From NCBI RefSeq assembly GCF_023634645.1, contig NZ_JAMKMR010000011.1:62001-126000 (forward strand): DNA of 64,000 nt, written 5' to 3'. This document shows positions 48,926-60,040 of the stretch, piece after piece. The notes beneath the pieces were generated by a model that was not told where the DNA came from, did no database searches, and was given only the letters and a program-made list of their open reading frames with translations. The translations under genes and the position numbers were made by a program. The stretch is from Vibrio sinus. GTDB lineage: Bacteria > Pseudomonadota > Gammaproteobacteria > Enterobacterales > Vibrionaceae. Each line of letters begins with the position of its first letter. The stretch's first letter is position 1.

Positions 48926-50518
48926 ATGAATTTAATAGACTTTAGCTCTTCCCCTATTTCCTTGTTGCCAGCAGTGGTCGCGTTAAGCTTGGCCATCGTT
49001 ACTCGTCACGTTATTGCCTCATTAGGTGTTGGTATCCTTTTAGGTGCATTTTTGCTGGCCGATCACTCGATCTACGAGTCGACTCAATACCTAGGCGCGA
49101 CTTTATTCGGCGTCTTTATTGAAGACGGCGGGCTAAATACTTGGAATATGAGTATTCTTGGCTTTCTTATTTTACTGGGAATGATGACTGCGCTGCTTGC
49201 CTTGTCCGGCGGTACAGCCGCTTTCGCTAATTGGGCGCAGCATAAGGTAAAAAGTAAAAGAGGCTCCAAGCTCCTTGCCGCCGTTTTAGGTGTATTTATA
49301 TTTATTGATGATTATTTTAATAGTTTGGCTGTCGGCTCTATTTCACGGCCAGTAACCGATAGATTTTATGTATCACGAGCTAAGCTAGCATACATTTTAG
49401 ATTCAACGGCTGCGCCTATGTGTGTAATTTCTCCAGTTTCTAGCTGGGGAGCTTATATTATGACAATTGTCAGTGGTATTTTGATTTCTCACGGTATTGT
49501 CGAATATTCAGCGCTTGGTGCATATTTACGTCTGATACCAATGAACTTCTACGCTATTTTCGCCTTGTTAATGGTGTTTGTTGTGGCATGGTTTTCGTTA
49601 GATATAGGGCCGATGCGTAAACACGAGATTAAAGCATCTCAAGCTCAATGTATCGATGAAGATGAAAACCATCCATCACAAGATGAAGAGCTCGGTATAA
49701 AAGAAAGCCCAAATGGCAAAGTGGTCTATCTTATTGCACCTATCGTCATACTTATTATCAGCACATTTTCTGCAATGCTTGTGACAGGGTTACAATCATT
49801 AGAGGCGCAAAATAAAGCTTATTCTCTATTTGCTGCGCTGGAAAATACTAATGTCGGCACTTCCCTAATCATTGGCAGTGCGATTGGGGTGTTGTCCTCT
49901 TTGATCATTGTGTTAAAGCAAAAGTTACCTACTAAGGATATTGGCTTTGCTCTGTGGGTTGGAGCCAAATCGATGAAGGGTGCCATCATCATATTGATTT
50001 TTGCATGGACCATTGGCAAGGTGATCGGAGACATGCAAACTGGATCGTATCTTTCAACTCTTGCGCAGGGGAATGTCAGTCCAGCCTGGTTGCCAGTCAT
50101 CCTTTTCTTGTTGTCTGGTTTGATGGCCTTTTCTACCGGTACTTCATGGGGCACATTTGGTATTATGTTACCCATTGCCGGAGACATGGCCGCATCCATT
50201 GAAATTTCTCTGATGCTACCTATGTTAAGCGCGGTTCTCGCAGGATCGGTATTTGGCGATCATTGCTCTCCAATATCCGATACCACGATATTGTCATCAA
50301 CAGGGGCTAAGTGTAACCACATTGCTCATGTTTCAACTCAACTACCTTATGCACTTGCCGTTGCCTTTATTTCAAGTATAGGCTTTATCGTACTTGGTCA
50401 AACTGAGTCTCTAGCGCTTTCTTTATTGATAACGACGATTGCTTTTGTCATTGTTTGTGTGGTGTTTTCAGTGATGTCTCGGTCTCGTATGTCAACATCG
50501 AGTGAACGCCACGTTTGA
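48926..50518 (+). CDS. NhaC-family Na+/H+ antiporter-like transporter
   Basis: A polytopic inner-membrane protein of 530 residues with about eleven membrane segments and a soluble acidic insert near 230-265 (QCIDEDENHPSQDEE). Family landmarks are FIDDYFNSLAVGSISRPVTDR, STAAPMCVISPVSSWGAYI, FSTGTSWGTFGIMLPIAG and SVFGDHCSPISDTTILSSTGA. The last two are NhaC/YuiF superfamily signatures shared with amino-acid carriers such as LysW and MetT. It directly precedes the his operon on the same strand, but a his promoter and attenuator separate them. Whether it exchanges ions or carries an amino acid such as histidine cannot be told from sequence. Confidence 0.85.
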   Translation: MNLIDFSSSPISLLPAVVALSLAIVTRHVIASLGVGILLGAFLLADHSIYESTQYLGATLFGVFIEDGGLNTWNMSILGFLILLGMMTALLALSGGTAAFANWAQHKVKSKRGSKLLAAVLGVFIFIDDYFNSLAVGSISRPVTDRFYVSRAKLAYILDSTAAPMCVISPVSSWGAYIMTIVSGILISHGIVEYSALGAYLRLIPMNFYAIFALLMVFVVAWFSLDIGPMRKHEIKASQAQCIDEDENHPSQDEELGIKESPNGKVVYLIAPIVILIISTFSAMLVTGLQSLEAQNKAYSLFAALENTNVGTSLIIGSAIGVLSSLIIVLKQKLPTKDIGFALWVGAKSMKGAIIILIFAWTIGKVIGDMQTGSYLSTLAQGNVSPAWLPVILFLLSGLMAFSTGTSWGTFGIMLPIAGDMAASIEISLMLPMLSAVLAGSVFGDHCSPISDTTILSSTGAKCNHIAHVSTQLPYALAVAFISSIGFIVLGQTESLALSLLITTIAFVIVCVVFSVMSRSRMSTSSERHV

Positions 50519-50557
50519 GATGAAAACAGTCATGGACAATTATTTTCAATAAAGGGG

Positions 50558-50586
50558 TTGCAAAACACCGCGCGCTTAGTTAGTGT
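50558..50586 (+). promoter_or_regulatory. Candidate his operon promoter
   Basis: TTGCAA (50558-50563) and TAGTGT (50581-50586) are separated by 17 bases, with a GC-rich discriminator-like spacer. Transcription from near 50593 would give a leader including the His-rich peptide. The -10 is weak, as in the enteric his promoter. Confidence 0.45.
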
Positions 50587-50616
50587 CTAGGTGTACCACT
50601 GAACTAATACAGTAAT

Positions 50617-50670
50617 ATGAGTATGCGCAATATTGAAATGAACATTCATCACCATCATCACCCTAAATAG
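50617..50670 (+). CDS. hisL: Histidine operon leader peptide HisL
   Basis: A 17-codon reading frame from ATG 50617 to TAG 50670 encodes MSMRNIEMNIHHHHHPK, with five consecutive histidine codons (CAT CAC CAT CAT CAC). It stands 170 bases before hisG and is followed by mutually exclusive stem-loops, so it is the translation sensor of a classical his attenuator. The start has no strong ribosome binding site; the ATG two codons later is an alternative. Too short for ordinary gene finders. Confidence 0.93.
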   Translation: MSMRNIEMNIHHHHHPK

Positions 50671-50772
50671 TCTTTCGGGGAGGTGAGCGCGTACCCGGGA
50701 GACCAATCTCCCGGAGGTGAATTTTAACAACAGATTCAGACCCTCGGGAGCCACAATCCCGAGGGTTTTTTT
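50671..50772 (+). terminator. his attenuator region with terminator
   Basis: After hisL an 8-bp stem CCGGGAGA / TCTCCCGG with loop CCAA (50695-50714) is followed by the terminator stem CCCTCGGGA / TCCCGAGGG (50741-50765) and seven T. The shared GGGA/TCCC and CTCCCGG segments allow the alternative antiterminator pairing. Ribosome stalling at the five His codons would favour read-through into hisG. A further weak ACCCAA...TTGGGT inverted repeat lies at 50779-50806 before hisG. Confidence 0.9.
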
Positions 50773-50839
50773 ATATATACCCAACATGCCTTGAGGTGAA
50801 TTGGGTGCCAGTTTTAATCTGTTTATTAGGAAGCACATC

Positions 50840-51736
50840 ATGCAGACACAACGCCTAAGAATTGCTATTCAAAAAAAAGGTCGATTAAGCAAAGACAGCC
50901 AAGAGCTACTTAAAAAATGCGGAGTTAAGTTTAATGTCATGGGGGAGCGTTTGGTGGTTCATTCTTTGAATATGCCAATTGATCTTCTCTTGGTTCGTGA
51001 TGACGATATCCCAGGTTTGATTATGGATGGTGTTGTCGATCTAGGCTTTATTGGTGAAAACGAGTTAGAAGAAGTTAGGCTTGAGAGAAAAGCGTCGGGT
51101 GAGGCTTGTGAGTTTGTGGCATTAAGACGTTTAGACTACGGTGATTGCCGTCTATCTATTGCGGTTGATAAAGATGAAACCTATACCGGCCCTCAGGATT
51201 TAGCGGGCAAGCGAATTGCAACCACTTATCCGCAGCTTGTAAAAGCGTACATGGATAAGCAAGGGGTAGATTACAGCACTTGCATGCTAACTGGGTCGGT
51301 TGAAGTGGCCCCTCGCGCTGGGCTGGCGGATGCCATTGCCGATCTGGTTTCCACTGGTGCAACGCTAGAAGCCAATGGCTTAAAAGAAGCGGACATCATT
51401 TTTGAATCGAAAGCAACATTAATTCAGCGTACTGGTGATTTCGATGCAGACAAAGTGGCTTTGATTGAAAAGTTGCTGACTCGTATGCAAGGGGTTCAGC
51501 AAGCTAAAGAATCCAAATACATCATGTTACACGCACCAGTAGACAAGCTAGAAGAGGTGAAATCTTTACTGCCAGGCGCTGAAGATCCAACCGTACTGCC
51601 TTTGGCGTCTGATAAACAAAAAGTGGCGATTCATCTGGTCAGTACAGAGAACTTATTCTGGGAAACCATGGAACAACTTAAAGAGTTAGGTGCAAGTTCA
51701 ATTTTAGTATTACCAATCGAAAAAATGATGGGGTAG
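50840..51736 (+). CDS. hisG: ATP phosphoribosyltransferase HisG
   Basis: First and feedback-inhibited step of histidine synthesis (ATP plus PRPP). I choose the ATG at 50840 ([17 protein letters not shown]), preceded by TTAGGAAG; the ORF opens at 50801 but those codons are not conserved. It has 298 residues, the long hexameric form with its own regulatory C-terminal domain. The PRPP-type loop [13 protein letters not shown] and [14 protein letters not shown] are visible, as is [10 protein letters not shown]. hisD follows after 5 bases. Confidence 0.96.
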   Translation: MQTQRLRIAIQKKGRLSKDSQELLKKCGVKFNVMGERLVVHSLNMPIDLLLVRDDDIPGLIMDGVVDLGFIGENELEEVRLERKASGEACEFVALRRLDYGDCRLSIAVDKDETYTGPQDLAGKRIATTYPQLVKAYMDKQGVDYSTCMLTGSVEVAPRAGLADAIADLVSTGATLEANGLKEADIIFESKATLIQRTGDFDADKVALIEKLLTRMQGVQQAKESKYIMLHAPVDKLEEVKSLLPGAEDPTVLPLASDKQKVAIHLVSTENLFWETMEQLKELGASSILVLPIEKMMG

Positions 51737-51741
51737 GTAGG

Positions 51742-53040
51742 ATGCGTACAGTTGGATGGCAATCTTTGAGCGAGTCTCAGCAAGAAACCATATTAAAAAG
51801 GCCTGCTATTTCAGCAGGCAAAGATATCTCGGCTGCAGTCAGCGATGTGATCGCGCAAGTTATAGCATCAGGTGATAGTGCGCTTGGTGATCTCACTCGT
51901 CAATTTGATGGTATTGAGCTCGAATCAATCCGCGTCTCTGACGAGCAAATAAAACAAGCCTCGGGTCGTCTTTCAGATGAGATGAAATCGGCGCTCAACG
52001 TGGCTTACGATAATATTGCTAAATTCCATAAAGCGCAAAAGTCCCAGCCAATTCGTGTTGAGACTCAGCCTGGTGTGGTGTGTGAGCAAATCACTCGAGC
52101 AGTTAATAAAGTCGGTCTTTATATTCCCGGTGGCAGTGCGCCACTTTCATCTACAGCATTAATGCTCGGTGTACCCGCCAAAATTGCTGGATGCCGTAAA
52201 GTTGTATTGTGTTCTCCACCTCCTATCGCGGACGAAATCTTATATATAGCAAAGATGTGTGACATCGATGAAATATACAGTGTCGGCGGTGCTCAGGCGA
52301 TTGCTGCGATGGCTTATGGCACGGAAACCATCACCAAAGTGGATAAAGTTTTTGGGCCAGGTAATGCGTATGTGACAGAAGCGAAACGCCAAGTCAGTAA
52401 CGATTTCAATGGCGCGGCCATCGATATGCCTGCGGGGCCGTCAGAAGTATTAGTCATCGCCGATGAGACAGCAAAGCCGGAGTTTGTCGCGGCTGATTTG
52501 TTAAGCCAAGCAGAGCACGGTCCTGACTCTCAAGTCGTGCTGGTGACGCCTTCACCTATTATTGCTGATCAAGTTGCTGATGAGGTGAAATCTCAACTTG
52601 CCCAATTGCCTCGCGCCGACATTGCAGAGCAAGCACTATCTTCGAGCATTATTATTATTGCTGAATCCTTGACTCAAGCCGTATCTATTTCCAATTTCTA
52701 TGGCCCAGAGCACCTCATCGTGCAGACCAAAAGCCCTAGAGAGCTGCTGCCTTTGTTAGACAACGCAGGCTCGGTATTTTTAGGGGATTGGTCGCCAGAG
52801 TCGGTGGGTGACTATGCGTCTGGTACCAACCATGTGTTGCCGACCTATGGCTACACGCGCACCTACTCAAGCCTAGGTTTAGCTGATTTCTCCAAACGAA
52901 TGACCGTTCAGGAACTTTCTTCACAAGGTTTGTTAGATATTGCGCCAACCGTCGAGAAAATCGCGGAGTCTGAAGGGCTAGATGCACACAAAAGGGCCGT
53001 AACCGTTCGAGTTGAGATGTTGAAAAAGGGAGAAGCATAA
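51742..53040 (+). CDS. hisD: Histidinol dehydrogenase HisD
   Basis: Zn-dependent NAD enzyme for the last two steps, histidinol to histidine. The 432 residues contain the signature region [35 protein letters not shown] with zinc ligands [13 protein letters not shown], and [19 protein letters not shown]. Its TAA overlaps the hisC ATG by one base. Confidence 0.97.
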   Translation: MRTVGWQSLSESQQETILKRPAISAGKDISAAVSDVIAQVIASGDSALGDLTRQFDGIELESIRVSDEQIKQASGRLSDEMKSALNVAYDNIAKFHKAQKSQPIRVETQPGVVCEQITRAVNKVGLYIPGGSAPLSSTALMLGVPAKIAGCRKVVLCSPPPIADEILYIAKMCDIDEIYSVGGAQAIAAMAYGTETITKVDKVFGPGNAYVTEAKRQVSNDFNGAAIDMPAGPSEVLVIADETAKPEFVAADLLSQAEHGPDSQVVLVTPSPIIADQVADEVKSQLAQLPRADIAEQALSSSIIIIAESLTQAVSISNFYGPEHLIVQTKSPRELLPLLDNAGSVFLGDWSPESVGDYASGTNHVLPTYGYTRTYSSLGLADFSKRMTVQELSSQGLLDIAPTVEKIAESEGLDAHKRAVTVRVEMLKKGEA

Positions 53041-54080
53041 TGGAAAAACTGGCCAGAAAACGAGTACAGGCTCTGACACCTTACCAATCGGCCCGTCGCA
53101 TTGGTGGCAGTGGTGATGTATGGCTAAATGCGAACGAGTCCCCCTTTGATAACGAGTATAAGCTCGACTGCAGTCGGCTAAATCGCTATGGCGAATGTCA
53201 GCCCCAAGAGCTCATCAATGCTTATGCGGATTATTCCAATGTTCAGCCAGAACAAGTGTTGACAACCCGAGGTGCCGACGAAGGGATAGAGCTGCTGATT
53301 CGAGCATTTTGTGAGCCGGGTGAAGAGGCAATTTTGTATTGTCCGCCAACCTATGGCATGTATGAAATCAGCGCAGAAACAATAGGTGTTAGGCAAAAAC
53401 AAGTGCCTTTGACCCAAGATTGGCAGTTGGATTTAGACGCTATTGAAGACAATTTAAACCAAGTGAAATTGGTGTTTGTCTGTAATCCGAATAACCCAAC
53501 GGGTAACTTAATTCGTAAAGAAGACATCGTGGCCTTGCTAGAAATGACCAAAGACAGAGCCATTGTGGTGGTGGATGAGGCATACATCGACTTTTGCTTG
53601 GAGATGTCATCGGCCGACTTAATTGAGCAATACCCCAACCTTGCGATATTGAGAACCATGTCGAAAGCGTTTGCATTAGCCGGGCTGCGTTGTGGGTTTG
53701 TTCTTGCGGACGAAAACATTATCAATGTGTTATTGAAAGTCATTGCGCCTTATCCGGTGCCTTTACCGGTGAGCGACATCGCAATAGCAGCGTTGTCGGA
53801 AAGCGGTTTGGCTAAAATGCAAAGCCAAGTGTTAGAGCTCAATGCCAATCGAGCCTATCTAAAAGCGGGGCTTGATTTGATGAGTGGGCTAACCGTGTTT
53901 GACGGTTGGGGCAACTTCTTGCTGGTTCAATTTCCAGATGGAGACGAGTTGTTTAAGGCAACTTGGGATGCAGGGATGATTCTACGTAACTCCCCATTGG
54001 AAAATGGTGTGCGCATTAGTATTGGTAGCCGAGATGAGTGTGAAAAAGTGCTTGGTTTTATAAGAAATTATTATTCATAA
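53040..54080 (+). CDS. hisC: Histidinol-phosphate aminotransferase HisC
   Basis: PLP transaminase of the pathway, 346 residues. Motifs are [54 protein letters not shown] and the PLP lysine in [16 protein letters not shown]. It starts by a TAATG overlap with hisD and is followed 49 bases later by the hisB GTG. Confidence 0.96.
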   Translation: MEKLARKRVQALTPYQSARRIGGSGDVWLNANESPFDNEYKLDCSRLNRYGECQPQELINAYADYSNVQPEQVLTTRGADEGIELLIRAFCEPGEEAILYCPPTYGMYEISAETIGVRQKQVPLTQDWQLDLDAIEDNLNQVKLVFVCNPNNPTGNLIRKEDIVALLEMTKDRAIVVVDEAYIDFCLEMSSADLIEQYPNLAILRTMSKAFALAGLRCGFVLADENIINVLLKVIAPYPVPLPVSDIAIAALSESGLAKMQSQVLELNANRAYLKAGLDLMSGLTVFDGWGNFLLVQFPDGDELFKATWDAGMILRNSPLENGVRISIGSRDECEKVLGFIRNYYS

Positions 54081-54129
54081 CCAGCCTTTAAATCTGGTGA
54101 GAACTCAAGAAGTATGTAAGGTAGACACT

Positions 54130-55203
54130 GTGAGCAAACAACAAAAAATTCTCTTTATTGATCGTGATGGTACGTTGATCGTAGAGCCTCCGGTTGATTT
54201 TCAAGTGGACCGATTGGATAAGTTAAAATTTGAACCATTTGTCATTCCAAGCTTATTGGCTTTACAAGAGGCAGGATACAAGTTGGTGATGGTGACGAAT
54301 CAAGATGGCCTTGGCACTGACAGTTATCCGCAAGAAGATTTTGATGCACCACATCAAATGATGATGGACCTGTTTTATTCTCAGGGGGTCAAATTTGACG
54401 ATGTACTGATCTGCCCACACTTTGATGCCGACAACTGCACGTGTCGCAAACCCAAACTTGGCCTCGTCAAAGAATACCTACAAAAAGGGTTAGTTGATTT
54501 TCAGCGATCGGTTGTGATTGGTGATAGAGAAACTGACATGCAACTTGCTGAAAACATGGCGATTCGTGGTATTCAGTATCACCCAGAGACTATGGGCTGG
54601 CAAGATATTGTCAAACAACTCACTGTCACACAGCGCATCGCTGAAGTTTCTCGTAAAACCAAAGAGACCGACATCCAAATTCAAGTCAACTTGGATCAAA
54701 CTGGCGAAAATCAAATTTCAACCGGCATGGGCTTTTTCGATCATATGTTGGATCAGATTGCTACTCACGGTGGATTTACCATGCAAGTTCAAGTGAACGG
54801 GGATTTGCACATAGATGATCACCATACCGTTGAAGACACAGCCTTAGCGTTAGGGCAAGCCATTAAAGAAGCGTTAGGTGACAAGCGCGGTATTGGCCGA
54901 TTTGGTTTTAGTCTGCCTATGGATGAGTGCCTGGCTCAATGCGCTTTAGATCTCTCAGGGCGGCCATATTTGAAATTTGATGCTTCATTTAGTCGCGAAG
55001 CGGTAGGCGATTTGTCAACCGAAATGGTTGTGCACTTTTTCAGATCTTTAACGGATACGCTTGCGTGTACATTACATTTGTCTTCGAGTGGTAATAACGA
55101 TCACCACATTATTGAAAGCTTATTTAAATCTTTTGGTCGAACGTTGAGACAAGCGATCAAAGTCGAAGGTAATGAATTGCCCAGTAGTAAAGGGGTACTT
55201 TGA
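54130..55203 (+). CDS. hisB: Bifunctional histidinol-phosphatase / imidazoleglycerol-phosphate dehydratase HisB
   Basis: Two-domain enzyme of the gammaproteobacterial type. The N-terminal HAD phosphatase has [15 protein letters not shown] and the zinc loop [15 protein letters not shown]; the C-terminal IGPD domain starts near 167 and has [30 protein letters not shown] and LPSSKGVL at the end. I choose GTG 54130 ([14 protein letters not shown]) after TAAGG; the ATG at 54097 would add eleven residues with no family support. It gives 357 residues, as expected for the fusion. hisH starts at the next base. Confidence 0.95.
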   Translation: MSKQQKILFIDRDGTLIVEPPVDFQVDRLDKLKFEPFVIPSLLALQEAGYKLVMVTNQDGLGTDSYPQEDFDAPHQMMMDLFYSQGVKFDDVLICPHFDADNCTCRKPKLGLVKEYLQKGLVDFQRSVVIGDRETDMQLAENMAIRGIQYHPETMGWQDIVKQLTVTQRIAEVSRKTKETDIQIQVNLDQTGENQISTGMGFFDHMLDQIATHGGFTMQVQVNGDLHIDDHHTVEDTALALGQAIKEALGDKRGIGRFGFSLPMDECLAQCALDLSGRPYLKFDASFSREAVGDLSTEMVVHFFRSLTDTLACTLHLSSSGNNDHHIIESLFKSFGRTLRQAIKVEGNELPSSKGVL

Positions 55204-55821
55204 ATGGCCAGTGAAGCAAAAATCGTCATCATTGATACTGGCTGCGCGAACGTCTCCTCGGTGAAGTTTGCTATCGAAAGGTTGGGCTACCAAGTCTCTA
55301 TCTCCAGACAAGCTGACGACATATTATCTGCGGACAAGTTGTTTTTACCAGGTGTTGGCACCGCAAAAGAAGCGATGAACAACCTAAAACAGCGAGATCT
55401 TATTCAGCTAATCAAGCGTGTCGAAAAGCCACTGCTAGGCATCTGTCTTGGCATGCAGTTACTTGGTCGTCTCTCTGAGGAAAAAGGGACACAGGTAACT
55501 GAGGATGTTGAGTGTTTAGGGATAAGTAGCGGTGATATACGAATACTTGAAACCGGTGGCCTCCCTTTACCACATATGGGCTGGAATAAAGTAGTAGCAA
55601 ACGAAGGCCATCCTTTATTCAAAGGTATCGAGAAAGATCAGTATTTTTATTTCGTACATAGTTACGGTATGCCAGTGAGCCAGGACACGATTGCACAATG
55701 CGAGTACGGTAAACCGTTTACGGCCGCCTTGCAAAAGGGCAATTTTTACGGCGTGCAATTTCACCCAGAGCGCTCTAGTAAGGCTGGCGCTCAGTTGATT
55801 CAAAACTTTCTAGAATTATAA
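55204..55821 (+). CDS. hisH: Imidazole glycerol phosphate synthase glutaminase HisH
   Basis: Glutamine amidotransferase partner of HisF, 205 residues. The nucleophile cysteine is in [12 protein letters not shown], with the His-Glu of the triad in [12 protein letters not shown], and the N-terminal [13 protein letters not shown] is typical. The ATG directly follows the hisB stop. Confidence 0.96.
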   Translation: MASEAKIVIIDTGCANVSSVKFAIERLGYQVSISRQADDILSADKLFLPGVGTAKEAMNNLKQRDLIQLIKRVEKPLLGICLGMQLLGRLSEEKGTQVTEDVECLGISSGDIRILETGGLPLPHMGWNKVVANEGHPLFKGIEKDQYFYFVHSYGMPVSQDTIAQCEYGKPFTAALQKGNFYGVQFHPERSSKAGAQLIQNFLEL

Positions 55822-57322
<1,501 letters not shown>

Positions 57323-57326
<4 letters not shown>

Positions 57327-57958
57327 CCTTTGTGAACGCGAATAGTGATCAACTTATCGAGCGCATTGATTGGCAGAAAGTCGATGGCTTAGTTCCGGCT
57401 ATCGTTCAAGACTTTGCCTCCAGTCAGGTACTTATGATGGGTTATATGAATGACCAAGCATTGAGCAAAACGCTTGATACCCAACTGGTGACGTTTTTTT
57501 CACGAAGCAAACAACGTTTATGGACGAAAGGTGAAACGTCAGGCAATGTGCTGAAGCTAAAAACGATTTCTCTCGATTGCGATAACGACACCCTGTTGGT
57601 TAAGGTTCATCCAGTTGGCCCAACTTGCCATAAGGGCACAACAACATGTTGGGATGGTAACCCTAGTGAGGAGTCGCAAATGGTTTGGCTCAGTCAGTTA
57701 GAAAAGCTGCTGGCGGAAAGAAAGCATGCCGATCCTGATTCATCTTATACCGCTAGTCTTTATGCCAGAGGAACAAAACGAATTTCTCAAAAAGTGGGTG
57801 AAGAGGGGGTCGAGGTAGCGCTAGCGGCGACTTCGGGTGACAAGGCTGAGCTCGTGTGTGAATCGGCCGATCTCATCTATCACCTTTTGGTATTGCTTCA
57901 AGATCAGGGCTTATCTCTGAGCACAGTGATCGACAAGCTTAAAGAGCGGCACAAATAG
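57323..57958 (+). CDS. hisI: Bifunctional PR-AMP cyclohydrolase / PR-ATP pyrophosphatase HisIE
   Basis: Fused enzyme for the second and third pathway steps. The N-terminal HisI part has [40 protein letters not shown] and the metal site [22 protein letters not shown]. The C-terminal HisE part begins near 115 with the typical [12 protein letters not shown] and [17 protein letters not shown]. Its 211 residues close the his operon. Confidence 0.96.
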
Positions 57959-57993
57959 GCTTTTAATTAGAAAACGACAATAAGTTCTTAATC

Positions 57994-58030
57994 CAAACCG
58001 TAAGGTGCGTATACTACGCCTTACGGTTTG
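57994..58030 (+). terminator. Hairpin between hisIE and yebC
   Basis: An 11-12-bp inverted repeat (C)AAACCGTAAGG / CCTTACGGTTT(G) with a 13-base loop lies 36 bases after the hisIE stop and 22 bases before the yebC ATG. Only GTTAC follows, so it may be a weak terminator of the his operon; the loop holds GTATAC, which could also be a yebC -10. Confidence 0.55.
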
Positions 58031-58051
58031 TTACTTATAAGAAGGATAAAG

Positions 58052-58795
58052 ATGGCAGGTCACAGTAAATGGGCGAACATTCGTCACCGTAAAGCAGCGC
58101 AAGATGCAAAGCGTGGAAAAATCTTTACCAAGCTCATCCGAGAAATTGTCGTTGCGGCAAAAGAAGGGGGCGGAGACCCGGATAATAACCCTAGGCTAAG
58201 AGCGGCGATTGATAAGGCACTCTCCAATAACATGACTCGAGATACAGTCAATCGAGCGGTCAGCAGAGGGGCTGGCGGCGAAGGCGATGAGAACATGGAA
58301 ACGGTGGTTTATGAAGGCTATGGACCCGCAGGAACCGCCGTTATGGTTGAATGTCTCACAGACAATCGCAACCGCACCGTATCTGGGGTTAGGCATGCGT
58401 TTTCTAAGTCCGGTGGCAATTTAGGTACAGATGGCAGCGTAAGCTATTTATTTAGCAAAAAAGGTGTCATTTCTTATGCCCCTGGTCTTGATGAAGACGC
58501 AGTCATGGAAGTCGCTTTGGAATCGGGTGCAGATGATATTGAAAGTGCAGAGGATGGTGCCATTGATGTGTACACTACACCAAATGACTTTGGCCCAGTC
58601 AAAGATGCGTTGGATGAGGCAGGGTTTGAAGCGGCAAACGCAGAAGTCACCTTAATCCCTTCTACAAAAGCTGATCTAGACGCCGATTCTGCACCTAAGC
58701 TGATGCGTTTAATTGACACCTTAGAGGATCTCGATGATGTTCAAGAGGTGTACCATAACGGAGATATCTCTCAAGAAGTGGCGGACTCTTTGTAA
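58052..58795 (+). CDS. yebC: YebC/PmpR family regulatory protein
   Basis: A 247-residue protein of the YebC family, described as a DNA-binding regulator in some bacteria and as an aid to translation of proline stretches in others. It starts [18 protein letters not shown] at 58052 after AAGGATAAAG; the ORF opens at 58028 but those residues are not conserved. The family regions [35 protein letters not shown] and [20 protein letters not shown] are present. yebC-ruvC adjacency is conserved in gammaproteobacteria. Confidence 0.96.
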   Translation: MAGHSKWANIRHRKAAQDAKRGKIFTKLIREIVVAAKEGGGDPDNNPRLRAAIDKALSNNMTRDTVNRAVSRGAGGEGDENMETVVYEGYGPAGTAVMVECLTDNRNRTVSGVRHAFSKSGGNLGTDGSVSYLFSKKGVISYAPGLDEDAVMEVALESGADDIESAEDGAIDVYTTPNDFGPVKDALDEAGFEAANAEVTLIPSTKADLDADSAPKLMRLIDTLEDLDDVQEVYHNGDISQEVADSL

Positions 58796-58831
58796 AAAGA
58801 CAGGCAAACCATAAGGATATCAAACAAAGGT

Positions 58832-59353
58832 ATGTCGATTATTTTAGGCATTGACCCGGGTTCTAGAGTGACAGGATACGGTGTTATTGGTCAGCAAGGG
58901 CGGCATCTACACTATATGGGGAGTGGCTGTATTCGTATGTCTGACGGTGATCTAGCAAGCAAACTCAAGCAGATTTATGCTGGCGTCACTGAAATCATTA
59001 CTCAGTTCCAACCGGATGTTTTCGCCATTGAGCAAGTTTTTATGTCCAAAAACGCCGATTCGGCGCTCAAGCTGGGTCAAGCGAGAGGCAGTGCAATTGT
59101 GGCTGCATCGAATGCGGGCCTTCCTGTTTTTGAATATGCTGCTCGGTTAATTAAACAGGCTGTTGTAGGCACAGGTGGGGCAGATAAGGCCCAAGTTCAG
59201 CATATGGTGCAACATATGCTGAAACTGTCGAGTAAACCCCAATCAGATGCAGCAGACGCTCTGGGCGTGGCAATTTGTCATGCTAACACCAATAAAACGC
59301 TTGTCGCCCTCGCTGGTAAAGCGACCAGTGCTAAGAAAGGGCGGTATCGTTAA
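58832..59353 (+). CDS. ruvC: Crossover junction endodeoxyribonuclease RuvC
   Basis: Holliday-junction resolvase, 173 residues. Catalytic acids are visible: D8 in ILGIDPGS, the Glu in FAIEQVFM, and the Asp pair in [15 protein letters not shown]. In most gammaproteobacteria ruvA and ruvB follow at once. Here the next gene is yciN on the other strand, so ruvC is separated from its partners. The gene itself is intact. Confidence 0.96.
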   Translation: MSIILGIDPGSRVTGYGVIGQQGRHLHYMGSGCIRMSDGDLASKLKQIYAGVTEIITQFQPDVFAIEQVFMSKNADSALKLGQARGSAIVAASNAGLPVFEYAARLIKQAVVGTGGADKAQVQHMVQHMLKLSSKPQSDAADALGVAICHANTNKTLVALAGKATSAKKGRYR

Positions 59354-59356
59354 TTT

Positions 59357-59386
59357 TATACCCAAGTTACTTGGGTATAGATATTT
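59357..59386 (+). repeat. TATACCCAAG palindrome / terminator after ruvC
   Basis: A perfect 10-bp inverted repeat TATACCCAAG / CTTGGGTATA with a TTA loop, then GATATTTTTT. It can act as the ruvC terminator. From memory, the same ACCCAAGT-ACTTGGGT palindrome is dispersed in Vibrio genomes, so it is also a candidate repeat family; I could not check copy number. Confidence 0.7.
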
Positions 59387-59451
59387 TTTATTAAATGTAT
59401 AGGGTTGCATATTGTTTTGAATTTGTTGACTATAGATAAATACTGGTTAAG

Positions 59452-59700
59452 CTATTTTTCTATAGTAAATTCATTGGACAGTCGATGAGCTAAGTACTTG
59501 AACATATTAAAAGTGGCAGGTGTTTTCTCTGTAGGCAAACCGTTTTTGTCTAAGAAATTCTCTCCCTTAAATATGAGGACGGCATCTTTTTCTTCTACCG
59601 AGTCGGCACGCATGCCAGCAATATATTCTGGGTGATCTTGGATTAATTGATTGGCTATTAATAGAAGGTCAAAGGGTGAAATGACTTGCTTATTATTCAT
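59452..59700 (-). CDS. yciN: YciN family protein (DUF2498)
   Basis: An 82-residue cytoplasmic protein of unknown function. The pattern SPFDLLLIANQLIQDHPEYIAG, LIFKGENFLDKNGLPTEK and FNMFKYLAHRLS matches E. coli YciN, which also lies beside topA in divergent orientation. It converges on ruvC across the palindrome at 59357. Confidence 0.88.
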   Translation of the reverse strand: MNNKQVISPFDLLLIANQLIQDHPEYIAGMRADSVEEKDAVLIFKGENFLDKNGLPTEKTPATFNMFKYLAHRLSNEFTIEK

Positions 59701-60040
59701 TTATATACCTTACTAAAGCGACAGTGAAAGCAACCGCGGAAACGAAACTTATAGATAGCTATTGTTAAAAATGTGATGTTTAGCGCGAATTTGTCGCTTA
59801 TAGTAGTCACCCAAGAGGCCTGAAGTCTAGTATTTGTCGTTCCGTATTCTCGTTTGTGTATTTTGGTCAATACGATAAAAACGGGAATTAATTTTGCGGC
59901 CAATTGTCATACGGTTGAAATTAAATTTTCAAAAAGAGATTGATCTTCTAGTATTCAGGCTCGATATTAACAAGCAAGATGTAAGTATTGGTACGTTGTG
60001 CGGAGTGAACCGCGCAGTGATGAAAGGCGTTTAATTAAAT
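59701..60040. promoter_or_regulatory. Divergent region, yciN and topA
   Basis: 340 bases without a supported gene. It should hold the topA promoters, several of them supercoiling-sensitive in E. coli. topA lacks a close Shine-Dalgarno (AAGG lies 14 bases from its ATG). A 9-codon frame GTG-AAC-CGC ... TAA ends 8 bases before the topA start; it might be a leader but is probably chance. A minus-strand frame over 59697-59903 has no gene-like features. Confidence 0.4.

Noticed and set aside
59697..59903. 68-codon minus-strand frame upstream of yciN
   Set aside because: It overlaps the yciN start, has no ribosome binding site and its composition is not gene-like; probably random in AT-rich DNA.
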